From Glycomyces sp. YM15 (GTDB taxonomy: Bacteria; Actinomycetota; Actinomycetes; Mycobacteriales; Micromonosporaceae), in contig NZ_JAERMK010000011.1 in the NCBI RefSeq assembly GCF_016918015.1, positions 57,186-121,185 on the forward strand: a DNA stretch of 64,000 bases, read 5' to 3'. Each line of letters opens with the position of its first letter. The first letter of the stretch is position 1. The position numbers and the translations under genes are program-made. The notes under the pieces were generated by a model that worked only from the letters and a program-made list of their open reading frames with translations, made no database searches and was not told the DNA's origin. Positions 26,398 through 36,538 of the stretch are shown here, piece by piece.

Positions 26398-27347
26398 GCT
26401 TCGTCCTCCACGAGGGCGCGGCCGGTGAGGCGCAGGAAGACGTCCTCGAGGGTGGCGCGGCGGGCGAGGGTCGAGGTGGGATGGATGTCGCGGACCTCGA
26501 GCGCGCCGCTCGTGTCGTCGGCGTCGTCGGTGTAGACCAGGATCTTGTCCGGCAGGGCCTCGATCTGGGCGCCGATCCCGCTCAGGGTCAAGGCGAGTTC
26601 GGCGAGTTCGGTGGTGTGGGCGGCGCCGAAGCGCAGCTCGACGACCTCCTTGGTGACATGGGTGTCGATGAGCTCCCGGGGGGAGCCGGAGGCGATGATG
26701 CGGCCCTCGTCCATCACGACGAGCCGGTCGCAGAGCTGCTCGGCCTCGTCCATGTAGTGGGTGGTGAGGAGGATCGAGACGCCGCGCTGCTTGAGCTGGA
26801 ACAGCCGTTCCCACACCAGGTGCCGGGCCTGCGGGTCGAGGCCGGTGGTGGGCTCGTCGAGGATCACGAGCTCGGGTTCGTTGATGAGCGAGCGGGCGAT
26901 GGCGAGCCGCCGCTGCATACCGCCGGAGAGCTCGTTCACCTGGTCCTTGGAGCGGGAGGAGAGCTGCACGAACTCGAGCAGCTCGGCGGCCTTGGCCTTG
27001 GCGACCTTCTTCTTGATGCCGAAATAGCCGGCGTAGACGACGAGGTTCTCGAAGACGGTGAGCATGCCGTCGAGGGTGTTGTCCTGGGGTACGACGCCGA
27101 GTCGGGCGCGGATCTCGGCGCCCTGGGTGTGGGGGTCGCGGCCGAAGACCTCCAACTCCCCGCCGGTGGGCTGGGAGACGCAGCCGATCATCCGCATCGT
27201 GGTGGACTTCCCCGCCCCGTTCGCGCCGAGGAAGCCGAAGGCCTCGCCGCGCCGGATCTCGAAGTCCACGCCGCGCACGGCCTCGTGCTCGCCGTAGCTT
27301 TTTCGCAGGTCCTCGGCGCGCACCAGGATCTCGTTGTCATTTGGCAT
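26394..27347 (-). CDS. ABC exporter ATP-binding protein, DrrA/NodI-like
   Basis: This 317-residue ATPase has Walker A GANGAGKST near residue 41, signature LSGGMQRRL near 140, Walker B LVILDEPTTGLD near 160 and the switch histidine in TTHYMDEAEQ. The C-terminal extension (about 235-317) is typical of the DrrA/CcmA group that works with ABC-2 permeases. It is first in the three-gene operon and drives export by the two permeases downstream. Confidence 0.93.
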   Translation of the reverse strand: MPNDNEILVRAEDLRKSYGEHEAVRGVDFEIRRGEAFGFLGANGAGKSTTMRMIGCVSQPTGGELEVFGRDPHTQGAEIRARLGVVPQDNTLDGMLTVFENLVVYAGYFGIKKKVAKAKAAELLEFVQLSSRSKDQVNELSGGMQRRLAIARSLINEPELVILDEPTTGLDPQARHLVWERLFQLKQRGVSILLTTHYMDEAEQLCDRLVVMDEGRIIASGSPRELIDTHVTKEVVELRFGAAHTTELAELALTLSGIGAQIEALPDKILVYTDDADDTSGALEVRDIHPTSTLARRATLEDVFLRLTGRALVEDEA

Positions 27348-27490
27348 GGGGCAACCCTAAGCCCGGGGTCTGACAGACCGCAACGCATTTTGAAGCGAAT
27401 CCTTCATAAATACCGGCCAGTAGGGGTAGTGCTTGCCCTACCCCGATTGACGGGTCAGCGGTAGTTACAAGTGGCTCCGCAGGAGGAAGG

Positions 27491-28588
27491 ATGAAGGAGT
27501 CGAAGTTTCCCGACAGAACGGACCTTTCCATGACGCTCATCGCCGACAGGTCGCCGCAGGCCCCCGAGAAGCCGCGGACCGGCAGCGACTTCGCCGAGCT
27601 CGGCAAGCGGATCAACCAGGCCGGGCTCATGGCCCGCCGCCCCGCGTACTACGTGATCCGCTTCGCGCTCATGGCGGCCGTCTTCGTCGGCGGTTGGACG
27701 GCGTTCGCTCTGATCGGCGACTCCTGGCTCCAGATGTTCACGGCCGTGTTCATGGCCCTCGTGAGCACCCAGGTGGCGTTCCTCGGCCACGACCTCGCGC
27801 ACCGCCAGGTCATCCGCAGCCGCGCCACCTCCGAGCGCATGGGCTGGTTCACCGGCAACCTCGCCAACGGCATGGGCTACGGCTGGTGGAACGACAAGCA
27901 CAACCGCCACCACGCCAACCCCAACCACGAGGAGCTCGACCCCGACGTCTCCCCGGGACTCTTCGTCTGGTCGAAGCGTCAGGCCGGCTTCGCGCAGGGC
28001 ATCACCACCTGGTTCGGCAAGTACCAGGCGCAGCTGTTCTTCCCCATCCTCACCCTCGAAGGCCTCAACCTCAACTGGTCGGGCATCAAATCGGTCCTCA
28101 AGCCGGGCCTGAAGAACCGCGGCTGGGAAGCCCTGTTCCTCGCGATCCACTGGGCCGCCTACCTCAGCGCCCTGTTCATCGTGCTCTCCCCCGGCAAGGC
28201 CGTCCTCTTCCTCTTGGTGCACAAGGCCGTGTGGGGCCTGTACATGGGCTCGGTCTTCGCGCCGAACCACAAGGGCATGCCGACCTTCGTCGGCGAGACC
28301 GAGCTTGACTTCCTCCGCAAGCAGGTGCTGACCTCCCGCAACGTCAAGGGCGGCTGGTTCACCAACTTCGCCCTCGGCGGCCTGAACTACCAGATCGAGC
28401 ACCACCTCTTCCCGGCCATGCCCTCGGTGAACCTCGCCAAGGCGCAGCCGATCGTCGAAGAGTTCTGCGCGGAGAAGAACATCCCCTACCACGCGACCGG
28501 CCTGATCCAGTCCTGGCGGGAAGCCCTCGGCGAACTCCACGCCCACGGCGAGCCGCTGCGCAACCCGCAGTCCGCAAGCGCCGCATAA
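27491..28588 (+). CDS. Membrane fatty acid desaturase
   Basis: This 365-residue protein has four membrane helices and the three di-iron histidine boxes: HDLAHRQ near residue 94, HNRHHANPNHEELD near 137, and QIEHHLFP near 300. This is the acyl-lipid or acyl-CoA front-end type pattern, with QIEHH as third box. It would introduce a double bond into membrane fatty acids. A strong AGGAGGAAGG precedes the ATG. The upstream gap holds TGAAGCGAATCCTTCA (27391-27406), a possible operator. Confidence 0.9.
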   Translation: MKESKFPDRTDLSMTLIADRSPQAPEKPRTGSDFAELGKRINQAGLMARRPAYYVIRFALMAAVFVGGWTAFALIGDSWLQMFTAVFMALVSTQVAFLGHDLAHRQVIRSRATSERMGWFTGNLANGMGYGWWNDKHNRHHANPNHEELDPDVSPGLFVWSKRQAGFAQGITTWFGKYQAQLFFPILTLEGLNLNWSGIKSVLKPGLKNRGWEALFLAIHWAAYLSALFIVLSPGKAVLFLLVHKAVWGLYMGSVFAPNHKGMPTFVGETELDFLRKQVLTSRNVKGGWFTNFALGGLNYQIEHHLFPAMPSVNLAKAQPIVEEFCAEKNIPYHATGLIQSWREALGELHAHGEPLRNPQSASAA

Positions 28589-28597
28589 ACGAACGAG

Positions 28598-28634
28598 AAT
28601 CGGGCCCGGATCGCGATGCGATCCGGGCCCGATT
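28598..28634 (+). terminator. Terminator after desaturase gene
   Basis: A perfect 17-bp stem (28598-28614 with 28618-28634, loop GAT) lies 9 bp after the desaturase stop. Confidence 0.85.
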
Positions 28635-28658
28635 GCTCTGCCGCCATGCCATCCAGCG

Positions 28659-28933
28659 ATGAGCCAAGGTGGTTGGCGCAAGTCCAGCCGAAGTCAGGGC
28701 GCAAATACCAACTGCGTCGAGCTGGCGGTCAGCCCGTGGCGCAAGGCCTCCCGTAGCCAGGGCGCCGAGGACAGCGGTGTGTCGAGACCAGGTCCGCAGG
28801 TTCCGGCTTCCAGGTCCGGGACAGCGAGCTTGGCGAAGGCTCCCCGATCTTCGACCTGAAGACCGCCGACTTCACTGCGCTGCTGCATCAAGGGGGCCGT
28901 GTACAGACGGAGAGAACCTGGAGCGCAACGTAG
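28659..28933 (+). pseudogene. Degraded DUF397 gene with partial duplication
   Basis: DUF397 proteins are about 60-70 residues long and start WRKSSRS...NCVEVA, ending VRDS...F....WxAFL. Here WRKSSRSQGANTNCVELAV is followed in frame by a second start-like WRKASRSQGA. The ending VRDSELGEGSPIFDLKTADF then reads in another frame from about 28814. So two copies seem to have merged and the second is frame-shifted. DUF397 genes usually sit beside an XRE-type regulator; none is present. Confidence 0.7.
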
Positions 28934-30307
28934 TACAGCTCGTCCATTCCGGAGTGAACGCTCAGATCGCGCGGTCAGAGCGAAGCGACAGAACGGTGAG
29001 GATCAAATCCGGCGGTGATGCCGCCGTGCGGGCTGGTTGCCGGTCGCGGTCAAGCGATCAGCGACTGGAGCGGCGGGATTCGGGTGCGTTGCCGTCACTG
29101 AGGCCGGACTCGGGGTCCTGGCAGGAGTCGGTGCCCTCGCAGCGATAGCGGCTCGGGCCGGATACGGGACCCGGGCGGGACTTGGGGTCCTGGCCGCGCT
29201 AGGGCCCCGGCGGCGGTTCGCGGCGCACTGGGGCCCTCACCGCGTTTGAGGCCCCGGCCGGAATCGAGCCGTTGCCCCTGCAGCCGTTGCTGCTGTTGCT
29301 GCTGTTGCTGGAGCGGTGCGCTCGTGTCGCTGACGACGCCGGTGGCGGTGGTGGTGGCGCTGGTGGTGCGGGCCGGGGCGGTGGCCGTTCGGGTGCAGGT
29401 GGGCGCGGGGAACGGTCCGCGATCATGGTGGCTTTCGTTGTGCCGCTTTGGGGGCAGTGCCGCATACTGCATGGTCGTTTCACCTCCGCTCGTGGTCTCG
29501 TAGTCGATCCTCGTCTGGCCGCATTGTTCCTGCCGGGGCGGGTGCTGGTGCCTGCCGTCCCTGAGGAAGTGGTGCGGCCGCCCGGTGGATGCCGGTGGCG
29601 TGACGGGCTGATGCCGGGTGGATGCCGGGTGGATGCCGGTGGTGGCGGTTTCGCCTCCCAAGGCTGGCTTCCTGTTCCTCGGGTCCGTCCTGCAGGCGCG
29701 CGGGCTTGCGGGCGCGGCGCTGCCGGGACGGGGTGGTGCTCGCCATGGACGTGCTGGTGCTGCCCGGGCCGAGTCCTGTAATGCTCGGTCTGGCTTCGCC
29801 CCTCACGCTGACGGGTCTTGCTCGAATCGCGAGTGCCGTCGTGTACGGCATCGCCTGCTGGTTGGGGTGATCCCAACAAGGATCGTCCACCCAGTCACGG
29901 CCCATCGGGGGCGCGGACAGCTGCGGGCGATGGCACGGGGGTGAGATCGGACGCCTCCAGCGGAGGAGCACCCTGGCTTACCGGGTCGTCGCCTCGAAAC
30001 AAGTCGGTTTGTCGGATCGGCCAGAGGCTTGTCGTAGTCTGCTTACACCTACCCCGACACCTGTACCAGTTTCCTGTCCCTGTACGTACCTCAATTGTCC
30101 CCCATACAGCCCCCGACTGTCATCACCCACAGGTGGAGAACCTCCTCATGTTCCCCACCCCACACCCAGCCTGATCGACTGCGTCCCAACCGAATCCGAC
30201 CCGAGGCGCGCCACCCCGCCAGCCCCGCCACCCACCCCTCCGTCGCTGCCCGGTTTGACCGCAACCCGCACCCCGGCGGAAAGCCGCTGGACAACCGCCC
30301 AGCCAAC
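28934..30307. other. Gene-poor, repeat-rich segment
   Basis: About 1.4 kb without a recognisable family. It contains a CTG/TTG trinucleotide run (about 29288-29312), near-identical GGATGCCGGGTG units around 29582-29640, and several overlapping reading frames with weak coding character. One minus-strand frame starting at 29472 has an excellent ribosome site and is listed separately. No tRNA or transposase was seen. It may be decayed accessory DNA next to the DUF397 relic. Confidence 0.55.
29095..29472 (-). CDS. Hypothetical Thr/Ala-rich protein with poly-Gln run
   Basis: This 125-residue frame begins MQYAALPPKRHNESHHD behind AGGAGGTGA-like GGAGGTGAAACGACC, one of the strongest ribosome sites in the window. 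A Thr/Ala-rich stretch follows (about 30-50), with strong C in third positions, then eight glutamines encoded by CAG/CAA. The tail is arginine/proline-rich and less coding-like. I do not recognise a family. The first about 55 codons look real; the rest may be read-through into non-coding DNA. Confidence 0.35.
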   Translation of the reverse strand: MQYAALPPKRHNESHHDRGPFPAPTCTRTATAPARTTSATTTATGVVSDTSAPLQQQQQQQQRLQGQRLDSGRGLKRGEGPSAPRTAAGALARPGPQVPPGSRIRPEPLSLRGHRLLPGPRVRPQ

Positions 30308-31276
30308 TCACTCCGCGGCGACGAAGTAGCGCGGGCCCGCGGCGCAATAGTCCTCGACGCCTATCGCGGCGGTCTCGATCCCTGCAGTCGGCACGGCCAG
30401 GCAGAGGTTGCCCGTAGCCGTCCCGCCCGTGAACACCTCAGGCGCGTAAAAGAGGTCATCGGGGATGAACCCGCAGGCCTCGGTGTAAACGCTATCCTCG
30501 ACGAAGACTCCGAACAGCAGGTCGGCCCAAGCGGTACTGGACTCCTCGCCCTGGTAGGTCGCATCGACCGTGAACATGAAGAACTGGTACCCCTCAGGCG
30601 GGGGCGTGTTGAACTCGTCGGCATCCAGCACCTGAGCAGTCGCGTCGGGCACCACGTCGCTGATGACCACGGTCCAGTTCCCGGTGGTGACCTCGCTGCC
30701 CGCCGGGAGCGGGGCGTTCGGGTCGGTCCCGTCCACGACCTGGTCCTTCGGCGCATCGCCCTGGCCGGGACCGCCTTCGCCCTCGTCCCCATCATCAGTC
30801 TCGGTCTCGGACCAGTAGTCCGTCGGCCAGTCCTCGATGATGTCCTCGGCCGCCTTGCCGACGGCGATCGTGACGATCACCGTGACGATCAGACCCAGTA
30901 CGGCGAGGCCGATGCCGATGATCGACATCAGCCGGTGGGACTTGAAGATCCCGACGATGCCGAGCACGATGCCGGTCACGGCGAAGAGCCCGCCGATGAA
31001 GATCCCGGCAACGGGTATGAAGCCGAACAGCAGCGCCGCACCACCGAAGACGAGGGCCAGGATCGCGATGGTCTTCGATGGCGCTCCTGGACCACCCGCC
31101 GGCGGGCCGGGCGGCGGCGGGTAATACGGCGGCGGCCCCGGAGGCGCCTCATACGACGGCGGCTCGTTCGGCTCGTTCGGTTGGAACGGCCCGGGAGGCG
31201 CCTCATACGACGGCGGCTCGTTCGGTTCGTTCGGCTGGAACGGCCCGGGCGACGGTGAGGCAGGCGGCTGGGACAT
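30308..31276 (-). CDS. Proline-rich membrane protein with DUF4190-like and exported domain
   Basis: This 322-residue protein has a proline-rich cytosolic N-terminus with two exact copies of an 18-residue unit (PFQPNEPNEPPSYEAPPG). A DUF4190-like pair of helices follows (about 72-140), separated by FKSHRLMSIIG. An acidic linker leads to an exported DUF4352/MPr-like domain (about 185-322). The last domain contains two cysteines likely to be oxidised. The function is unknown. It is transcribed 142 nt before dnaG in the same direction. Confidence 0.7.
   Translation of the reverse strand: MSQPPASPSPGPFQPNEPNEPPSYEAPPGPFQPNEPNEPPSYEAPPGPPPYYPPPPGPPAGGPGAPSKTIAILALVFGGAALLFGFIPVAGIFIGGLFAVTGIVLGIVGIFKSHRLMSIIGIGLAVLGLIVTVIVTIAVGKAAEDIIEDWPTDYWSETETDDGDEGEGGPGQGDAPKDQVVDGTDPNAPLPAGSEVTTGNWTVVISDVVPDATAQVLDADEFNTPPPEGYQFFMFTVDATYQGEESSTAWADLLFGVFVEDSVYTEACGFIPDDLFYAPEVFTGGTATGNLCLAVPTAGIETAAIGVEDYCAAGPRYFVAAE
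31141..31248. repeat. Two tandem 54-nt coding repeats
   Basis: Two copies of a 54-nt unit (31141-31194 and 31195-31248) differ at two or so bases and encode identical 18-residue blocks in the proline-rich N-terminus of the overlapping gene. Synonymous differences show the copies are not brand new. Confidence 0.85.
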
Positions 31277-31418
31277 GGCTCCCCCTCCAGATGCGGCTGC
31301 CGAACACGCTGCGGTGGGACACTCGACCGTTGAACGACATGCCTATTACCTGCATCACAACACGAGAAGGAGAGGCTGTCTCGGATACCGCCCGGTTCCC
31401 GGACCGCGCGCCCGGGCC

Positions 31419-33281
31419 CTACTCGAACGCGTTGGCGGCCTGGTCCCGCAGGGACCGCACGTGCTGCTCCAGGCCCATGAGCTGGCCAAAGAGCCTCATG
31501 TACTCGTCCTTGTCAGTGCTGGGGTTGATGCGCTGGAGGCGGCGCTTCAGGTCGGCGACCTCGGCTTCGACCACTGGCCGCTGGATGCGGGCGAGGATGG
31601 TGCGCACGTAGAGGCCGTCCGGCTCCCCCGCGAGGCGCAACTCCTCCACCGCCAGCTCGCTCACCATGGCTCCGGCGGCGAGCTCGGTGCAGGCGTTCTG
31701 GACCGCGGCGATCCAGTTCGGGCCCGCGGCCGCCTTCGCGGCACCACCGGCGGCGGCGATGGCCTCGCGCACCGCCCGGTAGTTCGGGTCGGTGTACGGC
31801 GTGGCGTCGACCGCGTCGAAGTAGGGACCGGCGATCTGCGGCTGCTGGAGGGCGACCTTCAGGACCTCGCGCTGCGCACGCAACTGCGTGGAGTCGGCGC
31901 GAGGCTCGCGCCTGGGACCTGCGGGAGCCTCCGGCTGCTGACCGGTGGCCGCACCCTGGACGGCGCGGCGCAGTTCGGCCTTCTCCTTGCCGAGGCGCCC
32001 TGCGTAGACGCCGATGTACTCCTCGACCAGCCCGCGGTCCTTGACCCGGGCCAAGAGGGGTGCGATGGCGCGCGTGGCGTGCAGGCGGCCCTCGGCCGTG
32101 TCCAAATCATGCTTGACGATCGCGCGTTCGAGGGCGAACTGGACGAGAGGCGTGTGCCGCTCGATGAGCTCGCGCACGGCCGCGTCGCCCGCGCTCTGGC
32201 GCAGCTCGCACGGGTCCTGCCCGCCGGGGGTGACCGCGATGTACGTCTGCGAGACGAAGCGCTGCTCCTCGTCGAAGGCCTTGAGCGCCGCGCGCTGCCC
32301 GGCCTCGTCGCCGTCGAAGGTGAAGATGATGCGGCCATCGGCCGACTCGGAGTCGAACAGGAAGCGCCGCAGGATGCGGATGTGCTCGGGCCCGAACGCG
32401 GTGCCGCAGGTGGCGACGGCCATGGGGACGCCCGCGAGGTGGCAGGCCATGACGTCGGTGTAGCCCTCGACGATGACGACCCGGCCGGTCTTGGCGATCT
32501 CCTTGCGGGCCAGGTCGATCCCGTAGAGCACCTGAGACTTCTTGTACAGCGGCGTCTCGGGCGTGTTGAGGTACTTGGGACCCTGGTCGTCGTCGAAGAG
32601 CTTGCGGGCGCCGAAGCCGATGACCGAGCCGGACGAGTCCCGGATGGGCCAGACGAGTCGGCGGCGGAAGCGGTCGATGAGGTTGCCGGTGCGCGAAGGC
32701 TTGGCGAGGCCGGCCGTGTTCAGCTCCTCGGCGGTGAAACCCTTGGCGCGCAAGTGCTTCGCGAGGGCGTCCCAGGAGTCGGGGGCGTAGCCGCAGCCGA
32801 ACGTGGCGGCCGCGTCGCGGTCGAAGCCGCGGGCGGTGAGGAACTGGCGGGCGGTCAGCGCTTCGGGGCTGAGCAGCTGCTTGGTGTAGAACTCCGCGGC
32901 GGCGGTGTGGGCGTCGAGCAGGCGCTGCTTGAGGCCGGGTGCTCCCGAGGGGCCGCGCTGCACGCGGCCGTCGACGTCCTCGTAGGTGAGCTTGAGGCCG
33001 GCGCGGGCGGCCAGGCGCTCGACCGCCTCGACGAAGGTGAGGCCGTCGAGCTCGGTGAGGAACGTGATGGCGTCACCGCCGACGCCGCAGCCGAAGCAGT
33101 GGTAGACGCCCCGCGCGGGCGTGACGTTGAAACTCGGTGAGCGCTCGTCGTGGAACGGGCACAGGCCCTTGAGATTGCCGCCACCGGCGTTGCGCAGGGT
33201 GACGCGCTCGCCGATGACATCGGCGATATCCACGCGCTCGCGCACCAGCTGGATATCGGCGTCCCGGATTCGCCCCGCCAC
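31419..33281 (-). CDS. dnaG: DNA primase DnaG
   Basis: This 620-residue primase makes the RNA primers for lagging-strand replication. The N-terminal zinc site uses C41, H44, C62 and C65 (CPFHDE...CFGCG). The catalytic core follows, with the TOPRIM motif [11 protein letters not shown] near 270 and [11 protein letters not shown] near 320. The C-terminal helicase-binding region (about 480-620) ends the protein. The ATG at 33281 gives the standard length for actinobacteria. It is divergent from the large anchored protein gene. Confidence 0.97.
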   Translation of the reverse strand: MAGRIRDADIQLVRERVDIADVIGERVTLRNAGGGNLKGLCPFHDERSPSFNVTPARGVYHCFGCGVGGDAITFLTELDGLTFVEAVERLAARAGLKLTYEDVDGRVQRGPSGAPGLKQRLLDAHTAAAEFYTKQLLSPEALTARQFLTARGFDRDAAATFGCGYAPDSWDALAKHLRAKGFTAEELNTAGLAKPSRTGNLIDRFRRRLVWPIRDSSGSVIGFGARKLFDDDQGPKYLNTPETPLYKKSQVLYGIDLARKEIAKTGRVVIVEGYTDVMACHLAGVPMAVATCGTAFGPEHIRILRRFLFDSESADGRIIFTFDGDEAGQRAALKAFDEEQRFVSQTYIAVTPGGQDPCELRQSAGDAAVRELIERHTPLVQFALERAIVKHDLDTAEGRLHATRAIAPLLARVKDRGLVEEYIGVYAGRLGKEKAELRRAVQGAATGQQPEAPAGPRREPRADSTQLRAQREVLKVALQQPQIAGPYFDAVDATPYTDPNYRAVREAIAAAGGAAKAAAGPNWIAAVQNACTELAAGAMVSELAVEELRLAGEPDGLYVRTILARIQRPVVEAEVADLKRRLQRINPSTDKDEYMRLFGQLMGLEQHVRSLRDQAANAFE

Positions 33282-33603
33282 TGTTCACCTCTTTTCGCTG
33301 CTCCACCATTCTGCCTGGTCCCCCTGACAACCCGCTCGCAGACGCCGCCGGGTGTGAGCCCCGAAGTCGATCGGCCCGCCGGGGACCCGAGCGCTCGGTA
33401 GTCTCCCGACCTCGGAAAGAAACCGCCGGTGAGGGATCGGCCACCATGGACGCGTCGCGAAGGTCACGTCACGACGCCGCCTCGCGGAAACCGTTGGCGC
33501 AGATCAGGACCCGTACGACGGCCCGCTGTACCATGGTTCTCGTTAGCACCTTTCCCGACCACGCCTCACGCGAGCGCGGTCCGATCCGCTAGAGTCGCCT
33601 ATC
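33282..33603. other. Divergent intergenic region dnaG / anchored protein
   Basis: This 322-nt gap separates two divergent genes and must carry both promoters. I see no clear palindrome, repeat, RNA gene or short coding frame with a ribosome site in it. Confidence 0.5.
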
Positions 33604-36441
33604 ATGCCGGACCCATCGCCCGAGCAGCCGCCCTCCTGGCCTCCCACCAGTGAACCGGCGGCCACACCCACCAATCCGCCCCGGATCACCGCGCGCGGAG
33701 TGGGCCACCTGCCTTCCACCGCGCCGGACCCCGACACCCCGGACGACGAGCAGTCGGCGGCCGACCGGTTCCTGCGTCCCCCGCAGAGCGGAGGCCTCTT
33801 CGCCGCGTCGCCGCAGCAGCAGGCCGGACCGTTCGAAGAGCTCGACCCCGAGGCACGCCGCAGCGAATGGGGCGCGTTCGACGACGCGACCCCGGAGGTG
33901 CCGCAGCAGCCGGGACCGCAGCGCGGGAACCCGCCGTACGGCGAGACGCCGTTCGGGGGCGCGCAGCGCCAGGCACCGCAGGCCGGCGCTCCGGACCAGT
34001 CGGACCACCGGGACGCGGGCTACCAGGACCCGGCGCGGCAAGCGCCTGCGCCGCAAGGCGACTGGGGCTCCACCGACGACGCACCCGACTGGCCGCCGAA
34101 ATCGAGCCAGGACTGGATGCACCAGCAGTCGCAGACCGGCTGGGGCCTCTCGAGCGGCGGCGCCGCCTGGACTGCCGCGGGCGAGCCCCCGCCGGCCGCG
34201 ACGGCCCCCGCCCCGGAGCAGCAGTACTTCCCCGAGCGGAACGCCGCACCCCAGGCCCCGGGGTTCGACCCGCCGACCTACGACGCGCCGCGCCAGCCCG
34301 CCCAAGAGGGCGGCAGCCTCGAGTTCCCCGAGCTGCGCTCCGACCCGTACGAGGCGGACGTCTACGGCCACAACCAGTACCGCGGCGAAGCCGGCGGTCA
34401 GGACCTCTACCAGTCCGACCCGTACCAGGCCGACCGGATCCAAGCCGAGGCCCAGCAGGCCCGCGAGGAATATCAGTCCCAACAGCAGCAGGGCGAGCCG
34501 TTCCCGCCAGTGCCGCAGCAGGGCTCCTACGGGGAGCAGCGCAGCGGCGCGGCGTACGGCTCGGGCGCCGACGCGTTCGGGTCCGCTCCCGAACCGCAAC
34601 AGCAGCAATCGGACCCGTACGCCGCGCAGCAGGACGGCTTCCCCGCCGCGCCGCAGTCCGCGTACGGCGGTGCGGCACCCTACAGCGACCAGCAGTTCCC
34701 CGAGTCGGCGTACGCCGACCAGGGAACGCGGCAAGCACCGGCACCCGAAGCCGTTCCCGCGCAGCGCACCGGCGAAGCGACCGAGCAGCCCGAGGCCCCG
34801 GCCGAGCCCGCACCGAGCAACGCGCGCGTCGCCCCGCCGACGCACCGCGGCGTCCGCTACGCCATCTACGGCATCGGCGGCCTCATCACCCTGGGCCTCA
34901 TCATCGGCATCGTCCTCATGCTCGGCGCCGAACCGCCGCGTGAACCGACCGAACCGGGCGACGGCGAAGGCGACGCCTCGGGCGAGACCGGCGGCGCTGA
35001 GGCCCTCTCCCCCGAGCGGTACACCGAGCTCGCCGCCGCCGCGGGCACCGCCGAATGGTTCACCTGGCGCTACGGCGAAGCGGGCGAGAACGGCGCCGAA
35101 GAGCTCGCGGCCGCGAGCGGCGACGTCCTCGCCGGCGAACCGCTGTTCGGCGACGCCGACCGCAGCATCCAGGGCCAGCTCGGCTACCTCACCGACGAAT
35201 CCGGGCTCACCGGCATCGACCACGTCACCGTCGTCGAATCGACCGACGCCTCGCTCGGCCTCACGCCCCGCGCGGGCGGACGCTTCACCGACGAGGGCCG
35301 ACCCGAACTCGAACTGCAGGAAGGCGCGACCGCCGACTGCGTCGCCGGGCTCGGCGGCGAACTCGGCAAGCCCGTGGCCCTCGCACGGCCCGAGCAGAGC
35401 GCCGAGGTCAACGCGCACTCCGTGATCGCGTTCTCGTCCGGCATCATCGCCACCGCGGGCATCAGCGGCGCGCAGGGCGGCACCTGCCTCCAGCTGCCGG
35501 ACGGGCAGGTCCCGACGGACGTGGCGCTCACCGACGGCAACGAGCTCGCGCTCGTGACCACGTGGACGCCCGAGACGCAGACCGGTTCGCTCGTCGTGAT
35601 CGCCTTGGGCGACAAGAAGGGCTCGTACCAGTCCAGCTGGTCGCAGTCCTACCCCGGCCTGCCGAACCCGGGGCACTTCGGCAGCGCCGCGATCGTGGGC
35701 ACCGTCGAACTCCCGTTCACCGCACCGACCTCGGTCGACGCCTGGTCGAACTCGGGCGGCTCGCTCAGCGCCGCACGCAGCGACGTCGAAGGCGGGGCCG
35801 GACGCGACCAGGTCGCGACCGCCGGTTACGCGATCGTGGGCGACTTGAGCGCCGGCCAGGTCGCGGTCGTCGACCTCGCCTCGACGCTCGAAGGCCTTGC
35901 GGCACAGCACTACGACGGCACCGAGTTCGCGTTCGACGCGACCGCCGGGGAAGCGACCGGCTTCGACGGCGGCGTCGCCGACGTGGCCGCGACCGAGGAC
36001 GCCTCGGCTGTCGCGACCGCCGACGGCACCGTGCACGAACTCGACGGCTCCCTCAAGGAGACCGCCGCGACCGAGGTCGGCGCGAACCCGACCTGCCTGG
36101 TCGTGGGCGCCCAGAGCGGCGCGTTCATCGCGACCAGCCGCGGCGAGGCCACCATCAGCTGGGTCTCGGGCGGCGAAGTGACGAAGGAACTCGCCGACTC
36201 GCGCATGGCCGACCCGATCTGCGCCTCAGAGACGCCCGCGCTCAACGCGAAGGGCTACGACGGGACCGCAGCGGTGGTCCTGGTCTCGGACTTCACGGGC
36301 CAGAAGCTCCACTCGTACCTCGACGGTCAGGCCACCATCCCCGGCGGCGGCACCGTCGGCGGCGACGGGTTCTCCTACGCCGGGGCCTACGAGGTCGCCG
36401 GCAACCCTTGGGGCGCCTCGGTGACCGTGGACCTCGAATAA
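33604..36441 (+). CDS. Large single-pass protein with disordered cytosolic region
   Basis: This 945-residue protein has about 415 N-terminal residues rich in P, Q, G, Y and acidic groups, predicted disordered. One membrane helix follows (about 421-442, IYGIGGLITLGLIIGIVLML), then an extracellular domain of about 500 residues. The outer part shows repeated short beta-strand units (for example LSAGQVAVVDLAS and AVATADGTVHELDG) suggestive of a beta-propeller. No catalytic motif is seen. The layout resembles actinobacterial cell-wall or secretion-linked anchored proteins. It ends at a strong terminator. Confidence 0.75.
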   Translation: MPDPSPEQPPSWPPTSEPAATPTNPPRITARGVGHLPSTAPDPDTPDDEQSAADRFLRPPQSGGLFAASPQQQAGPFEELDPEARRSEWGAFDDATPEVPQQPGPQRGNPPYGETPFGGAQRQAPQAGAPDQSDHRDAGYQDPARQAPAPQGDWGSTDDAPDWPPKSSQDWMHQQSQTGWGLSSGGAAWTAAGEPPPAATAPAPEQQYFPERNAAPQAPGFDPPTYDAPRQPAQEGGSLEFPELRSDPYEADVYGHNQYRGEAGGQDLYQSDPYQADRIQAEAQQAREEYQSQQQQGEPFPPVPQQGSYGEQRSGAAYGSGADAFGSAPEPQQQQSDPYAAQQDGFPAAPQSAYGGAAPYSDQQFPESAYADQGTRQAPAPEAVPAQRTGEATEQPEAPAEPAPSNARVAPPTHRGVRYAIYGIGGLITLGLIIGIVLMLGAEPPREPTEPGDGEGDASGETGGAEALSPERYTELAAAAGTAEWFTWRYGEAGENGAEELAAASGDVLAGEPLFGDADRSIQGQLGYLTDESGLTGIDHVTVVESTDASLGLTPRAGGRFTDEGRPELELQEGATADCVAGLGGELGKPVALARPEQSAEVNAHSVIAFSSGIIATAGISGAQGGTCLQLPDGQVPTDVALTDGNELALVTTWTPETQTGSLVVIALGDKKGSYQSSWSQSYPGLPNPGHFGSAAIVGTVELPFTAPTSVDAWSNSGGSLSAARSDVEGGAGRDQVATAGYAIVGDLSAGQVAVVDLASTLEGLAAQHYDGTEFAFDATAGEATGFDGGVADVAATEDASAVATADGTVHELDGSLKETAATEVGANPTCLVVGAQSGAFIATSRGEATISWVSGGEVTKELADSRMADPICASETPALNAKGYDGTAAVVLVSDFTGQKLHSYLDGQATIPGGGTVGGDGFSYAGAYEVAGNPWGASVTVDLE

Positions 36442-36456
36442 GACGACGACCCGATC

Positions 36457-36489
36457 GAGGGCCGCCCGGCGCACCGCCGGGCGGCCCTC
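36457..36489 (+). terminator. Terminator after large anchored protein
   Basis: GAGGGCCGCCCGGC and its complement form a perfect 14-bp stem around GCACC, 16 bp after the stop. Confidence 0.85.
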
Positions 36490-36538
36490 GTCATATCGGT
36501 TACCTTGTGCTGATACGACTCTCACAGACGGGCAGGTC

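Noticed and set aside
29582-29640. GGATGCCGGGTG repeats as a CRISPR array
   Set aside because: The units are only about 12 nt, are contiguous without spacers, and no cas gene is in the window.
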